A stretch of 64,000 nt of DNA from Aurelia coerulea (taxonomy: Eukaryota; Cnidaria; Scyphozoa; Semaeostomeae; Ulmaridae), in assembly GCA_039566865.1 (NCBI GenBank), contig CM076949.1:4865501-4929500 (forward strand). Direction: 5' to 3'. The translations under genes and the position numbers were made by a program. This document shows positions 24,501 through 36,500 of the stretch, one piece after another. The notes under the pieces are model-generated. The model was not told where the DNA came from. It searched no databases and saw nothing but the letters and a program-made list of their open reading frames with translations. The stretch's first letter is position 1. Every line of letters begins with the position of its first letter.

Positions 24501-27500
24501 GATTGATATTTTGTGATTTAAACCAACATGAATTACTACACGAAATGATTCTGATCTTTAGGCTGGTCTTTAACGTATGTTTCGCAAGTATTTGGTTTTA
24601 TGAAATTTCGCACTGTATTTAACTTCCCATAAACAAGGACAGATTTTGTAACACAATAGCATGAGTTGCTTTTGCTGACACCTGAATTCAAAGCGATTAG
24701 CCCTTGCCGACAAAGAAAATTCCCCTAAATTTCTTTGGTTCAGAAGCTGAGCAGTAAGTGTTTTGATTACACCCAAAAAATAAGAGAATTGAATCGCCTC
24801 CCAATCGCCTTTTGAACCAAGCAAATTAAATGCCCGAGGTAGATATGTAGATATATCCTTCTTCTTTCGATCTATGCTCATGTTTGCTCTTAAAAACAAT
24901 TTCTCGAATGCACAACGAACGAACTAGCTACCTGGGTTTCAAAGAAACTTTTGTGGCTTTGTTTGTTTTGAATTACTGGTTGAGAGAATTTCCTTTGTCT
25001 GCAGTCGCTAATCGCTTTGAATTGCGGTGTCAATCAAAAGCAACTCATGCTTTTTTCATGATTATCTTACAAAATCTATCCTTGTTCTTCCCATATATTT
25101 CTGTCATATTCTAGTGATTCACTTACATATTTGCACCCTTCTAGAAATGAAAAAAGCAATTTATGATTTCTCCAATTGATGTAAGTGCTTTTCATTTTGC
25201 TGACATTTTATGTTTTATTTTAGATGGACAAGAATTGCAACGGAGCATCTTCTAAAAGGAACCCCGCAACCACCATCGAGAAGATATGGTCACACAATGG
25301 TTGCTCATGATCGCCATCTTTATGTTTTTGGTGGTGCCGCCGATAATACTTTGCCAAGTGATTTGTTTTGGTAAGTAAAATATGAATACTTTGGACGTAC
25401 GAATTTGCCACTGTCCAGTAGGTTATAGTACCTCATAGCCTCGAGATGTAACGTTTTAAAGGGGCAGTCAGACGTGACATTGCGCGGGACATTTTCATTG
25501 TATTTGTATGAAAAATGCTTAGGCTTAGCATCGACTCGTCAATGGAGATTTTGAATGGGATTATCGCACATTTCAATCCATCTCCATCGACGTTGTTCTT
25601 GACAATCTCAAGGATTTCATTGACAGATATTGTTCGTCTGTGTCGATTTCATGTATTTGCAAAGTTATTTTGTCTATCACAAATTCCTGAAAGTCGTAAA
25701 CAGCGATCTTGCTGAAGCAACTTTGAAGCTGCGAAAAGATCATCTACAAGTCGAAGTGGGCAAGAAACTCACCAAAGAATATGGTTTTTGAATCAGATTT
25801 ACGATGCTTGGTGAAACCGAAAGGTGAATAGAACCTTCTCAAACACTACTGGATTCATTGCTCAATTAATTTCATCAGAATTACAGCAAACAAAGAGTTA
25901 CAGTAGACATGTTTTGGTATTTAGGCCTATACGAATTGGATTGTGACACGCAGAATCTGCTACCAGCGTTTCGCGTCTGACTGCCCCTTTAAGCCTCCTC
26001 GTGGAGAAATCTTTGAACTGCACCATCATAGTCAGTCGCAAAATTGCTTGGGGGGACAGAAATTGTTAAATGTATCTAGCATTAACGTAAATTCTGGAAT
26101 AAACCCCGGGGGTTATTTGTAAAAATGAATTTTAGGATGGAGGCTTATTTAAGGGGGGACTTGTTAAGCAACAAAGTAGATGTGTGATGAATTACTACCA
26201 CTCGTATCCTACGCGACCCAAGAAAAGCAAAGCTTATCTAGCTTGGGCCGCTACAAGAAAGTTTTAAAAGACTATAATATATGCTCTACCATACAACTAC
26301 AATTAATAACTATAAGATTAATAAGGAACAGCTCCTTGAAGTACACATGAATGAACTGTATGACTATTGTATTGTCAGTCTTTTTTTCTCTTAACTTTTC
26401 ATTATTTAACCAAGCTGGTACAAATATGAATGGTGAATGAATCTGTGTGAATTCATCTTTTTGTGAAATTTAAATACCCCCATGGGGGCTTATTCGACTG
26501 GGGCATATTTCTCCAAATTAGTTCTGAGATGGGGACCTAATCGAGGGGGGCTTATTTGAAGGTCGGGGGGCTTGATTGAGAATTTACGGTATCAAATGGG
26601 CTACTCTTAAACACAGGAAGTGTGAGAAAATTTCAATTGTCAAGATGTCATCGCAAGGTTTCCTTCGCAAGACTATTGATTGGCAAAAATACTGCACCAA
26701 AGACTTAGTCTGAATTGTTACGATGTTCTTTCTTGTAGCATGAAATATTTACAAGCGGATTTTTTGCCCTATTAATTATCTGTAACAGATTTCCAGATTT
26801 TCTGTCATATTCAAACACAAATTGCAGACGTTTGACAGTTACCTGTCATATGTTTCTGTCTTGTCGTGCATGTTGAAGCTGTTAAAGGCCCTCCAATATG
26901 AATCATTATTACCTGACTGAGGTTTCAGAAACAAAGCAATACAAGAATCCCGCCACTCCTATCGATTAATCGCACAATTCCCGCGCTTTTCCCGTAGCCT
27001 TGTATAATACCAGATAAAAGGACGCGTTTTTGTCGCCACAGCAAATGCTTTTAGGCCTGCGAGAGTTACAATAAGCTTAAGCAACATAACAGTAACAAAA
27101 TGCGTTTGACTAAATGATACGAATCAAAATTAGAAGCCATCAGGTAATAAAAACTCATACTAACCGGTTTTGTCCTTGTACAAGAAAATATAAACCCCTT
27201 GGGCTTTATACAGTTAAGCCTGAAATTATTCATACCTATGCCAAATTCTGAGTATTTTGCATTATTCATACCTATGCCAAATTCTGAGTATTTTGCATCG
27301 TTCTTTTTGAGGACCAATTTTACTGTGGCTGAAGTTTCAAAAGAATGTGATAAAAGGCTGAAACAAGTGCTACAAGAGACATTTCAAGGAATGAAATATC
27401 GTGTGAATTGGTTAGCAAATATAACGATTGAAAATACTCCAAATTTGGCATAGGTATGAATAATTTCGGGCTTACCTGTACTTCCCTGTACAACACAAAA

Positions 27501-30500
27501 CCAGTTAATACGCGCATAAAAATCATATCTTTGAAATAAGTTAAAGATCACTAATCCTCTTTGTTTCCAGGTATGATTTGGAAACTCAGACATGGGATAT
27601 CAATCAACCATCAGCAGACAGTCAGGTTAACTTTACCACGAATTCACCATTCTTTCAAGGAAGTATTTCCATTCCCTCGTATCTTTGAACAGAATAGGCC
27701 TTTTAGCTATTCTACAAGAGAGCCTGGATCGAGCGTTATTTTCATACAAAATTTTTTTTTTATATACACAATCTAAAAATATACAATTTAACAAAGACAT
27801 AGTTACAAAAGACGATACCATTGGGAGCATGATAGGCATGGCTACCCTAAATGATCTTAACAAATAACAATACAGATACTAAAGGCTATACCAAACTTTC
27901 TGTTGGTCTCTCCTAAGGGAGAAACCGGCTTAATCGAAAGATATGGCGACACTACTGCAAAAATTTTATACGCGAGGTTCTTAAATTACAAAATGGATAC
28001 ATTTCTATGTACCAGCCACAGCGGGAAAGGACACTGGGTGATCTGGTCTCCACTATGGCTGGCACGTACAATTTAACGTGAGGTTCGATCGAGTGGCGGC
28101 AGAGCTTCAATCACTATTGTGCAAATTCGAAAATTCTACAAAATGCTGCAAAATATGGTATATTGACTGTGTAGTTCAGCTTCCTCAATGAAATTCTAAG
28201 CTTCCGTTCAATCACCACAGGCGTCTTCATTTGAAAATATATCTAATGCTATAAGAAGAACCACACTGCATTCTGTCTACCGGAATCCAGTACGGGATGG
28301 ATTGGAATGAACCTAGTGCTCCTTGATAACTAACTGACTGATGTATTTTTCGTGATGTTTTTTTCTTTTTTAGCCATGACAGTTTAATTGAATTCGGTTT
28401 TGTGGAAAAATCTTGGTTGCGAAATTCTTGAAAAAGGGCCTTAAGCCCTCGGTCAAATGGCAGGGATCGCCTCACATATGAAACGTAATTTCCTCTCCCT
28501 AAAGAATGTAACAAATTAACTTCAGCACAATTACTAAAGTAGCCAAATAAATCGATTGGATTTAAAGTTTCATTTAAAATCCTTGAGTGCTAGAAAACAG
28601 GACTTTCATATTGTTTTGGGTACCGTTAAAGCAAACTCATCTAGGTAGAGAGCGGTTTCTGCGCTCATCTGAAAGTGATCTTAAGATACCGTTCCTAAAA
28701 ACTATCAATGGCCAAAAGGCTTCTTCTTATCGCGGTGCGAAACTGTGGAAGAACCTAGAAAGAGAGACAAAATTGGAACCCTCCCTAAAAACCTTCAAAG
28801 GGCAACTATAGACAGGGACAACTTTTATTTTATTAATTAGTCTTAGTTTTGTATAATATTGTAAATTAGGCATGTAAATTTCTTTTGTTCTTAGTTTTAG
28901 TGGTTAGGTTTTTTTCTTTTTGTTTAAACAGGTCAGGTTGAAAAACATATTCATATATGAATCCTATTAACCTGTATGAATATTGTAAAATTAAAATGAA
29001 AAAAAAATCTAGCTTTTCAGACATTTCTTGTTAAACAATATCAAAGTTGCTTCGAATCAATGTTTGCAATATTCAAAATGATATTAGGACTGTTCGTTTA
29101 AATGATAGAAAATTCTTTGCGTTAATATCTTTGAACTCCTGTTTGACTACTTTCTACTGTTAGATTTAAATGGAAACACATTTTCGTTACTTGAATGCAG
29201 TCTGTCACGCATCTGATTGGATTTATGATGACAATACAAAGAATAGGAGAATGGAATGGCTGCTGATCCTACTGACTTTCTACGGCCGTAGAAAGTGATA
29301 ACGATTTACCCTCTTTATTCCGAACACACAGATTCACAAAGACATCCATCATGTTGAGCTCTGACTTTGTTGCGGCTAATCAGACCAGTGACAGACTGCC
29401 TTTAACTTACGTTTCTTTGCTTATTTTGTATCGCTACTCAAAACTTCATGTCTTACTTATTCCTTGTCGTAGCTGCCAAGTGGAAGATTATTTCATGATG
29501 CCGATGTAATTGGTAATAAAATGTACATATTTGGTGGAACTGTGGATAATAACATTCGAAGTGGTGAACTTTACCAATTCACATTTTCAAACTACCCGAG
29601 ATGTACTCTTCATGACGACTTTGGACGTATGCTAGATAGCGGACAGTTTTGTGACACGCAATTTGTTTTTGATGGGAAGGTAAATTTTGAAGTCTTTCTT
29701 CGTCCTTCTCGCTTCATTTGAAATGTTGGCACCTTCGGAATAGACTGGGAGGGGGGGGGGGTGGTCAAATTGTGAGGCAACAAGAGAATTCATCGCTAAA
29801 AATGGTTGCACATTTTGATTGACTAAGTAAAGTTACTTTTTTGCAAACTGGACAGGTAGTCTTATAGAAAAATTCAAATCCAAAAAAGTGCTGTAGAGTT
29901 TCGTCAGTTGCATTCCGGTGAGTGTGTGGACTAGCTACCTCCATCAGGAGTAGCATACTCATTAAAATCTGTATCAAGTACTTGAATACGGCTGCAGATT
30001 GTACAGAAATCTCAGTGCCCAACTGGCACTATCATACTTTATCAACTCTCTGCAATGAGGTATTTCTCAGCATTGGAATCAAGTTTTTAACAAACATTGC
30101 GCGATGGGTTGGTGCATCTTTCCTTTGATTTAATGGCTTGAAAGAAATTTCAGGTACTTCGTCATAAGTGGTATTTGGCAATCTTTGATGTCTTGATTTT
30201 TTTTTTAAATAATTAGGTTTCTCTTCTTATCGAAAGAATTCACAAAGAGCTTTGAGAAAAATGGAATTTGTTTTTGAATCCTAAATTATGTAGCAAAACG
30301 GTACCATCTGCAAGAAAACCATAGTTTATGAAGGTCTATAATGTGGTGGTAAGAAGAGAACTGTAGCTTTTGGGGTTTGAGATCTAGCAATTTGATGACA
30401 TCACAACCGGAAAACTGTTTGAAACCAAGAAGACGGTGTAATTCTGAAAAAAATTAAGATATCAAAGTTGGCCAATGAACACTTAGAACCAGCACCTGAG

Positions 30501-33500
30501 TTCGGTTTAAACCATTTAAGCAAACAACAGATGCATTAACAAATCGTGCAATGCTTTTTAAAGATTCATTTCCTATGCTAATAAGTACCTATAACCAAAT
30601 ACCTGGGGTTCCTTTCAAGCCATTAAAGCAAAATAATATGCTTTAAGAAACATGCAATGTTTTGTAAAGATTTGATTTCCATGCTATATTTTGCAAATTT
30701 TGCAGTTGGTGAAATTTTCCTACATTTTCATTCTCCCATCGTAGAATCCAGTTGGAGCACATGCTGCAATTATATCTGCCCGTTCTCCATATCTGAGACA
30801 AAAGCTTGTTAATCTGAAGAAAGCGGCCGAAGATGATCAGGTCTGTATGCACTTGCATCTCTCATCCATGCTTCTCTCTTTTAATTGAAAGTTGAAAGTT
30901 AACGTAATTATTCCAAATTTGAGGATAAACCGATTTTTTAAAGAGTTTGTGCAAGGGTAAAAGCTTGCATTTGCAGAGAGCAGAAAAATCTAAAAATAAC
31001 CCATTCAAAATGAAGTAGTACACACGCTGTTACCACTGGACAGCCAAAGAAACAATGCTGTGTCTGAGTTTTTTCTTTGTTCTATTTATAGACAAGCCTA
31101 TTTATCATTGCAAATTTCCTTTAAACAATACAATATTTCTGCTTCTGAATCCACGGGCGACATGAAGATCAAATGTTGGCCTACCGTAGTTTTTGTCCGT
31201 TATGGCCTAATGCCAAATGATCGACAACCTTGGCAACATACCTCCAATCCTTTGTTGACTAAAGCATGCTTAGCTTAAATTGAATGTTGAAAGCACCATG
31301 TTTGTTCTTCTTCGGTGCTCATCTGCTCTTCTCGTAGTATCAAAACTGTCAAGGCACACTGCCAGCGAAGCAGCTACCCGCCATCCCTCCTGGGCCTAAT
31401 TTTAAAATGCACCTATAATACGAGAGCAGATGGACACAGAAGAAGAACAAACATGGTGCTTTCAACATTAAATTGATGCTAAGCATGCTTTAATCAACAA
31501 AGGACTGGAGGAATGCTGCAAAGGTTGTTGATTATTTGACATTAGGCCATAACGTACAAAAGCTAAGGTAGGCCAACATTTGATCTTCACGTCGCCCGTG
31601 CTGAATCAAGAAATGCAAACATGTTCAAAGTTGTTGTAACCTGTGTATTTGTTTTTCAGGGAGCAAGTAATCCATTATCAAATGATATAACACCATATCG
31701 TGTTGAATTAGGCAACATCGACATTCACTCTTTCAAAGTCATTCTGTGGTTCATCTACACTGACCAAATTTATCCTCTGATAAAAGGTAAATATACTCCC
31801 CCCCCCCCCAAGATTGTTTGAACCATGTATCACAAGTCTTTATGTGCACAATTGGTTTCATTTCTTTACCGATACTTCAAAGACTGAAAACGTCCAGCCA
31901 AGTAGCAAATTTTCATAAGAAGTTTTCGTAGGCTATGTTCCTAATGATTTGAAAAAGACAGTGGTTTTTGTGCAATATTTTTGAGATAATCAAAGCGATT
32001 GAAACAAAACCGCAAAAATGGCACCAACAAGACAGTCGTATGTTTTTGTGTGTTTTAACGCCTTTTCAAGAGGTCTAAATGATTTGAAAATCCTTCATAC
32101 ACTTTGGGAATTTACATTTGAAACTGTTTTTATCCTTGTAAAGAGGCTCTGAATTTATTTTATGGCAGACAACAATTGACCATTGCGCTAAGCATGGCAT
32201 CAGGAATGACCCTTTATGTTTCATGGTAGAGCAACCAATCAAATTAACCGATATTTCACGAAATATAAAACGCTAAGGATCATGATAAAATCCCTGAAGC
32301 CATCTTTAGTGCAATTATCTTTTACAAGCTTTGAGAAATAATGGAGTACCACCCATCATCTTCGACTGTTTGAAAGACATTTATAATTTGAGATCTGAGA
32401 CTTTCTAGGAACTTTTTACGATGCTAAATCATAAAGTAAAAACTTTTGAAGTGAAGAATCTTTAAAAGTTGATTTGTTATAAATTATTCTTATCCTTTTC
32501 TGCAGATGAGCATGGAACTGCAACCGAAGTCATGAGACTTATGATGGATGTTTACAGCCTCGCTTTAAGGGTAAAAAATGTTTTTATTACAAAAGATTTA
32601 TTTCATTAAGCATGTTGTGATAAAACCAACTTTAGACATGACCATCGTCGAGTTTGCTATTCTTTGAAGTATTTGTTTCCAGTCAATTGACAAATTCAGC
32701 TGACGTTGTTGACATACGTTTCAGATCACGTGATTGCTCTCTTGAGGAAACTTTCTTTTCATACAAGTTAAAGGTAATGTGTCCAGTAATTACAGTGGTT
32801 TTGCGGGGGAGGGGGGCATGCCAACTTTACGTGATATTTCATGTGATCACTTTGGTAAAAGAGCTCACTACGTTTCAAGGAGTGATCTAACTCACTTGCG
32901 CTTGCGCTTTCGGAGCTGAAATTTTAGTTTGCATGTGATCAGTTGAATTCTGCCAATCACAGCGCACTCTTCGAGGCTCTTCGTCAGCATCGTGTCAGCA
33001 AATTTTGACAAGAGTGTATACACGGCTGTACTGGTATGGACACATTGCCTTTAACATGAAAAACGTGATGTTGGTAGCTGTATCAACCGATCCAAAGATG
33101 ATTTCGCAAGTGTATGGTTACTAGACACTTGAAGTGGGTATAAACAACTTTAGCCGCTGTTACTTTATTAAGAGGATAGATTTCCCATATTAACCGAGAG
33201 AATATATTTGATAGAAATTCTAACATTTATATTGGTAATTTTCGACAAATGGAAAAATGGAAAAAGTGTGACGAGAGCGAGTTTTTGAACTCGCAACCTC
33301 CTGCTATCTACCCAAGAGAAGATGTAAACGGGGGTGAAATCTAAGCCACCTTTAGTTTTGTGTGCGAACCTTTCAGAGTCCTGTTGTTTGAATCTCAATG
33401 ACTAAAACAGAAGCGTCAGTCTCGGATTGTTTCTAAATTTCTAGGAAGATCTTTGTTTATGTATCATTTAATTGTAATGGAAGCAAACTGTTTTTTATTT

Positions 33501-36500
33501 CTAATTGGAAGTTGTACCAAAAATTGTTTTCCTTCAAAGCCATTTGCAGTGTATGCACAGGGACCCCAGGAAATTGAATAACGCCCCCCCCAATGATAAA
33601 GCCCCGTAGCCTCCTTTGCGATTGCGAAGCTATGACGTAATGATCAGAAATCGAAAGCGAGGCGCAGCTTCGCAATCGCAAAGGAGGCTACGGGGCTTTA
33701 TCATTGGGGGGGGGGCGTTATTCAATTTCCTGGGGTCCCCGTGGTGTATGTCTTTCCTTAAAAATTTTGCTGAAACGAAAATATCATCCACAGTTCCAAC
33801 TGGTTCGCTTGGAACGACTTTGTACTCACTACATAGAAGCATCAATTACAACCGAAAATGTGTTGGTTGCGTTGGAATGCGCAGAAGAACTAGGACTCGA
33901 ATTCATCAAGGTTTGTCTTCGAATCTTCTGTCTTATAATAATGTCTTATAATGTCTCCCTTGCCACTTTTAAGAGAAGAATCAAAAACTAGCCTTAACGA
34001 GAATTCTTTTATTTTTTGTTAACTATTATATAGTGATCTTTTGAATTAGTAAATGTTTTGCCACGGCCCCCTGAAAAGCAGTTCATATGAATCGACGGGG
34101 CTACCGTGCCTAAATAAATAAAAATTAATGAATGAATGAATGAATGAATGAATGAATGAATGAATGAATGAATGAGACCTTTTAGCTGTTCTACAAAAGA
34201 GCCTGGATCGAGCGTTACTTTTATACATTTTTATGCGCGAGGTTCGATCGAGTGGTTAGAGCTTCGTTAGAGTTCCCACTTATTAATTTGTCTAAAGAAC
34301 ACCTGCGAGCCCTTATAGAATTTTAAGCAGCTCTGCAGTAAACTTCTGAGTGTATTTTCAAATCTGAGAGGAAGATATCACAGTAACTTTGGAACTATAA
34401 AGTTGAATGTTTTGCATTGAATGACAAACCTTTACAGACATCAGAGATGTTAACAGTGCGTCTCTAACTGAGATATTTAAGATGGTCCGTCCCTGCCGCG
34501 TGTTTTAGCTAGTGCTAGAACTTTTGACAGTTAGCTCAGTTTCAATTGCTTACATATTTGCGATCTACTTTCTTGCGGTTGCTCCACTCATCTGTGTTTA
34601 ATTTGCATGACCTTATTGTAGCCTATACGCTTCTAAATCTTAACTTCTTAATCAAACTTCTAAACCTTAATCTTAAATGGTAGAGCAATCAGTTTATGGC
34701 ATAATTGAAATTAAAGGTGTCAGGGATCCTGCAGCTCGGTTGCTTCCGATAAAAACAGTTTTCTTTTCGCATTTCAGGAATACTGCATGAGATTCATAGT
34801 TCGAGAAGTTCATTTCAATGTGATTATCATGAGCACTGAGTTCGAAGCGTTATCCAAGTCACTAATGGTTGAAATCATTCGAAGAAGGCAACTACAACTG
34901 GTAAGTCCTCATTGCTCAAAACCAACCTTGGCTCTTCGAAAAAGTTTTCTTTGGACGGTTTTAGCTATAAACTATTTACTGTTGAAATAGTGTTAAATTG
35001 GTGAATTATTGACTGGTGTTCATGGAACTTGAAAGAGACTTAACCCTAATCCACATGGGGGGGTGGATTCCACCCCCCCTCAAGGTTTTATTTGCCGCGT
35101 TTTTAAACGACATTTGCTATGTCCCCCAGCCTCCCTTACTTTTACTAATTATCTATTAGCCACATTTTGGTGGAAAAATTTTTGAACAATAGGACTCACA
35201 GGTCACGTGACATGCCCATATTTGGAAGGAGGTAGCAGCAAAATCATTGTTTTCAATCATTTAAATGGAATTATTTGATTGAATTATCAAGTATTATACA
35301 TCAAATGAATCAGCAAACAAAGGGCTTCAATTTGATATCGGAATTTCTGGAATTTGATGATGTCAGCATTTTTGATAATGACGTCATTTTGGCCGCCATT
35401 TTGGACTAATTAGCAATTTCTTCAAGTTTTTTCGAACTTTTTCAACGAAAAACACTCTAATGATACATTTGTCATGGATAATCATCATTTTGCAGGTTCT
35501 TTTGGTCTCTTTTTACATAGAATAAATTAATCGCACAAATGACGTCATCAGAATCGGCTAATTTCTGCCAAAATATCACTCCAAAATCGTTATTTTCAAT
35601 AAAATAATATTTCATCACCATTTTTGATTACAAATTGAACCAAAAACTGCATAAAGTTCATGCAAAATCTTCATTAAACTTGAATTCAACTTGGAAGCCT
35701 GATTTTCACAGATTTTCAGCTTCGTGACGTCACTGTGATGTCACTAGGCGTGGCAGCCACACCCAAATTACGCTACAAGCTGCAAATTACCTGTTCTATA
35801 ACTGTACCAAGTTTTATTGAATTCGGATGCGTCTAAGGCAGTTTTCAGAGGGGGGGTGGAAAGCACCCCCCCCCCCATAAATGGTAGCTCGAAAAAAGCC
35901 CATATGGATTAGGGTTAAGTTAAATCTCCTACATAGTGTCGCTAAAGTTTGGTCGACGTTTGATTAACTATTGAAAAATAGCAATAACATGAACAGGCTC
36001 AAGGGAAGATAATCCTGTTCCTAAGATTTTGAAGTAATTTTAGACACCAGAATCTTGCAAACCCGTTGAAAATTCACTGAGTTACGAACTTTCAAAGATC
36101 AAATGTATGCGACAGATGAAACCAGAGACCCCAAGATGACTTGTGATGCAAAAAGCTCCAAAATCGAGGCAAAGAATGGTTATCAAATGTTATACCTCTC
36201 GTTAATATCAGAGCAAACCAAATAGGCCTTCGAAAGTAATTCAATTCTATAACCATTGTCAAAATTTGCAATAAGAATACATGTATCAAAATTTCCAAAT
36301 CCCATTTTATTTGCTTTGAAATAAACGAGAAACAAACAGAATGATAGCCCTTGCTACTTTCATCAAAAATGCTACGTGTTTAGAGGCATCTGGTTCAGCT
36401 TTCGCACTAACTTGAACTTGAAGAGAATGTAGCTCCATGAATATGCAGCGGCTTTGCAAGATTCTGGCGTCTAAAATCAATTCAAAATCTCAGGAACAGG

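Larger units (their letters stand above)
12517..29679 (+). other. LZTR1: LZTR1 Kelch propeller (exons 1-10)
   Basis: Residues 1 to about 355 form six Kelch blades, each ending in a Gly doublet or variant: VFGGDNG, VFGGYTG, IFAGYDG, VFSGQSG, VFGGAAD and IFGGTVD. In LZTR1 this face binds GTPase substrates. Exon 10 (29474-29679) needs a +1 correction between codon AAA (29516-29518) and ATG 29521. As written, the frame runs out after DADVIGNK. Confidence 0.95.

Noticed and set aside
24884..25114. Small protein gene in LZTR1 intron 7
   Set aside because: It is one arm of a palindromic repeat that recurs in the tyrosinase intron.
33250..33400. Another minus-strand tRNA-like SINE
   Set aside because: GAGTTCAAAAACTC resembles a B-box, but I could not find a convincing A-box or a second copy in the window.
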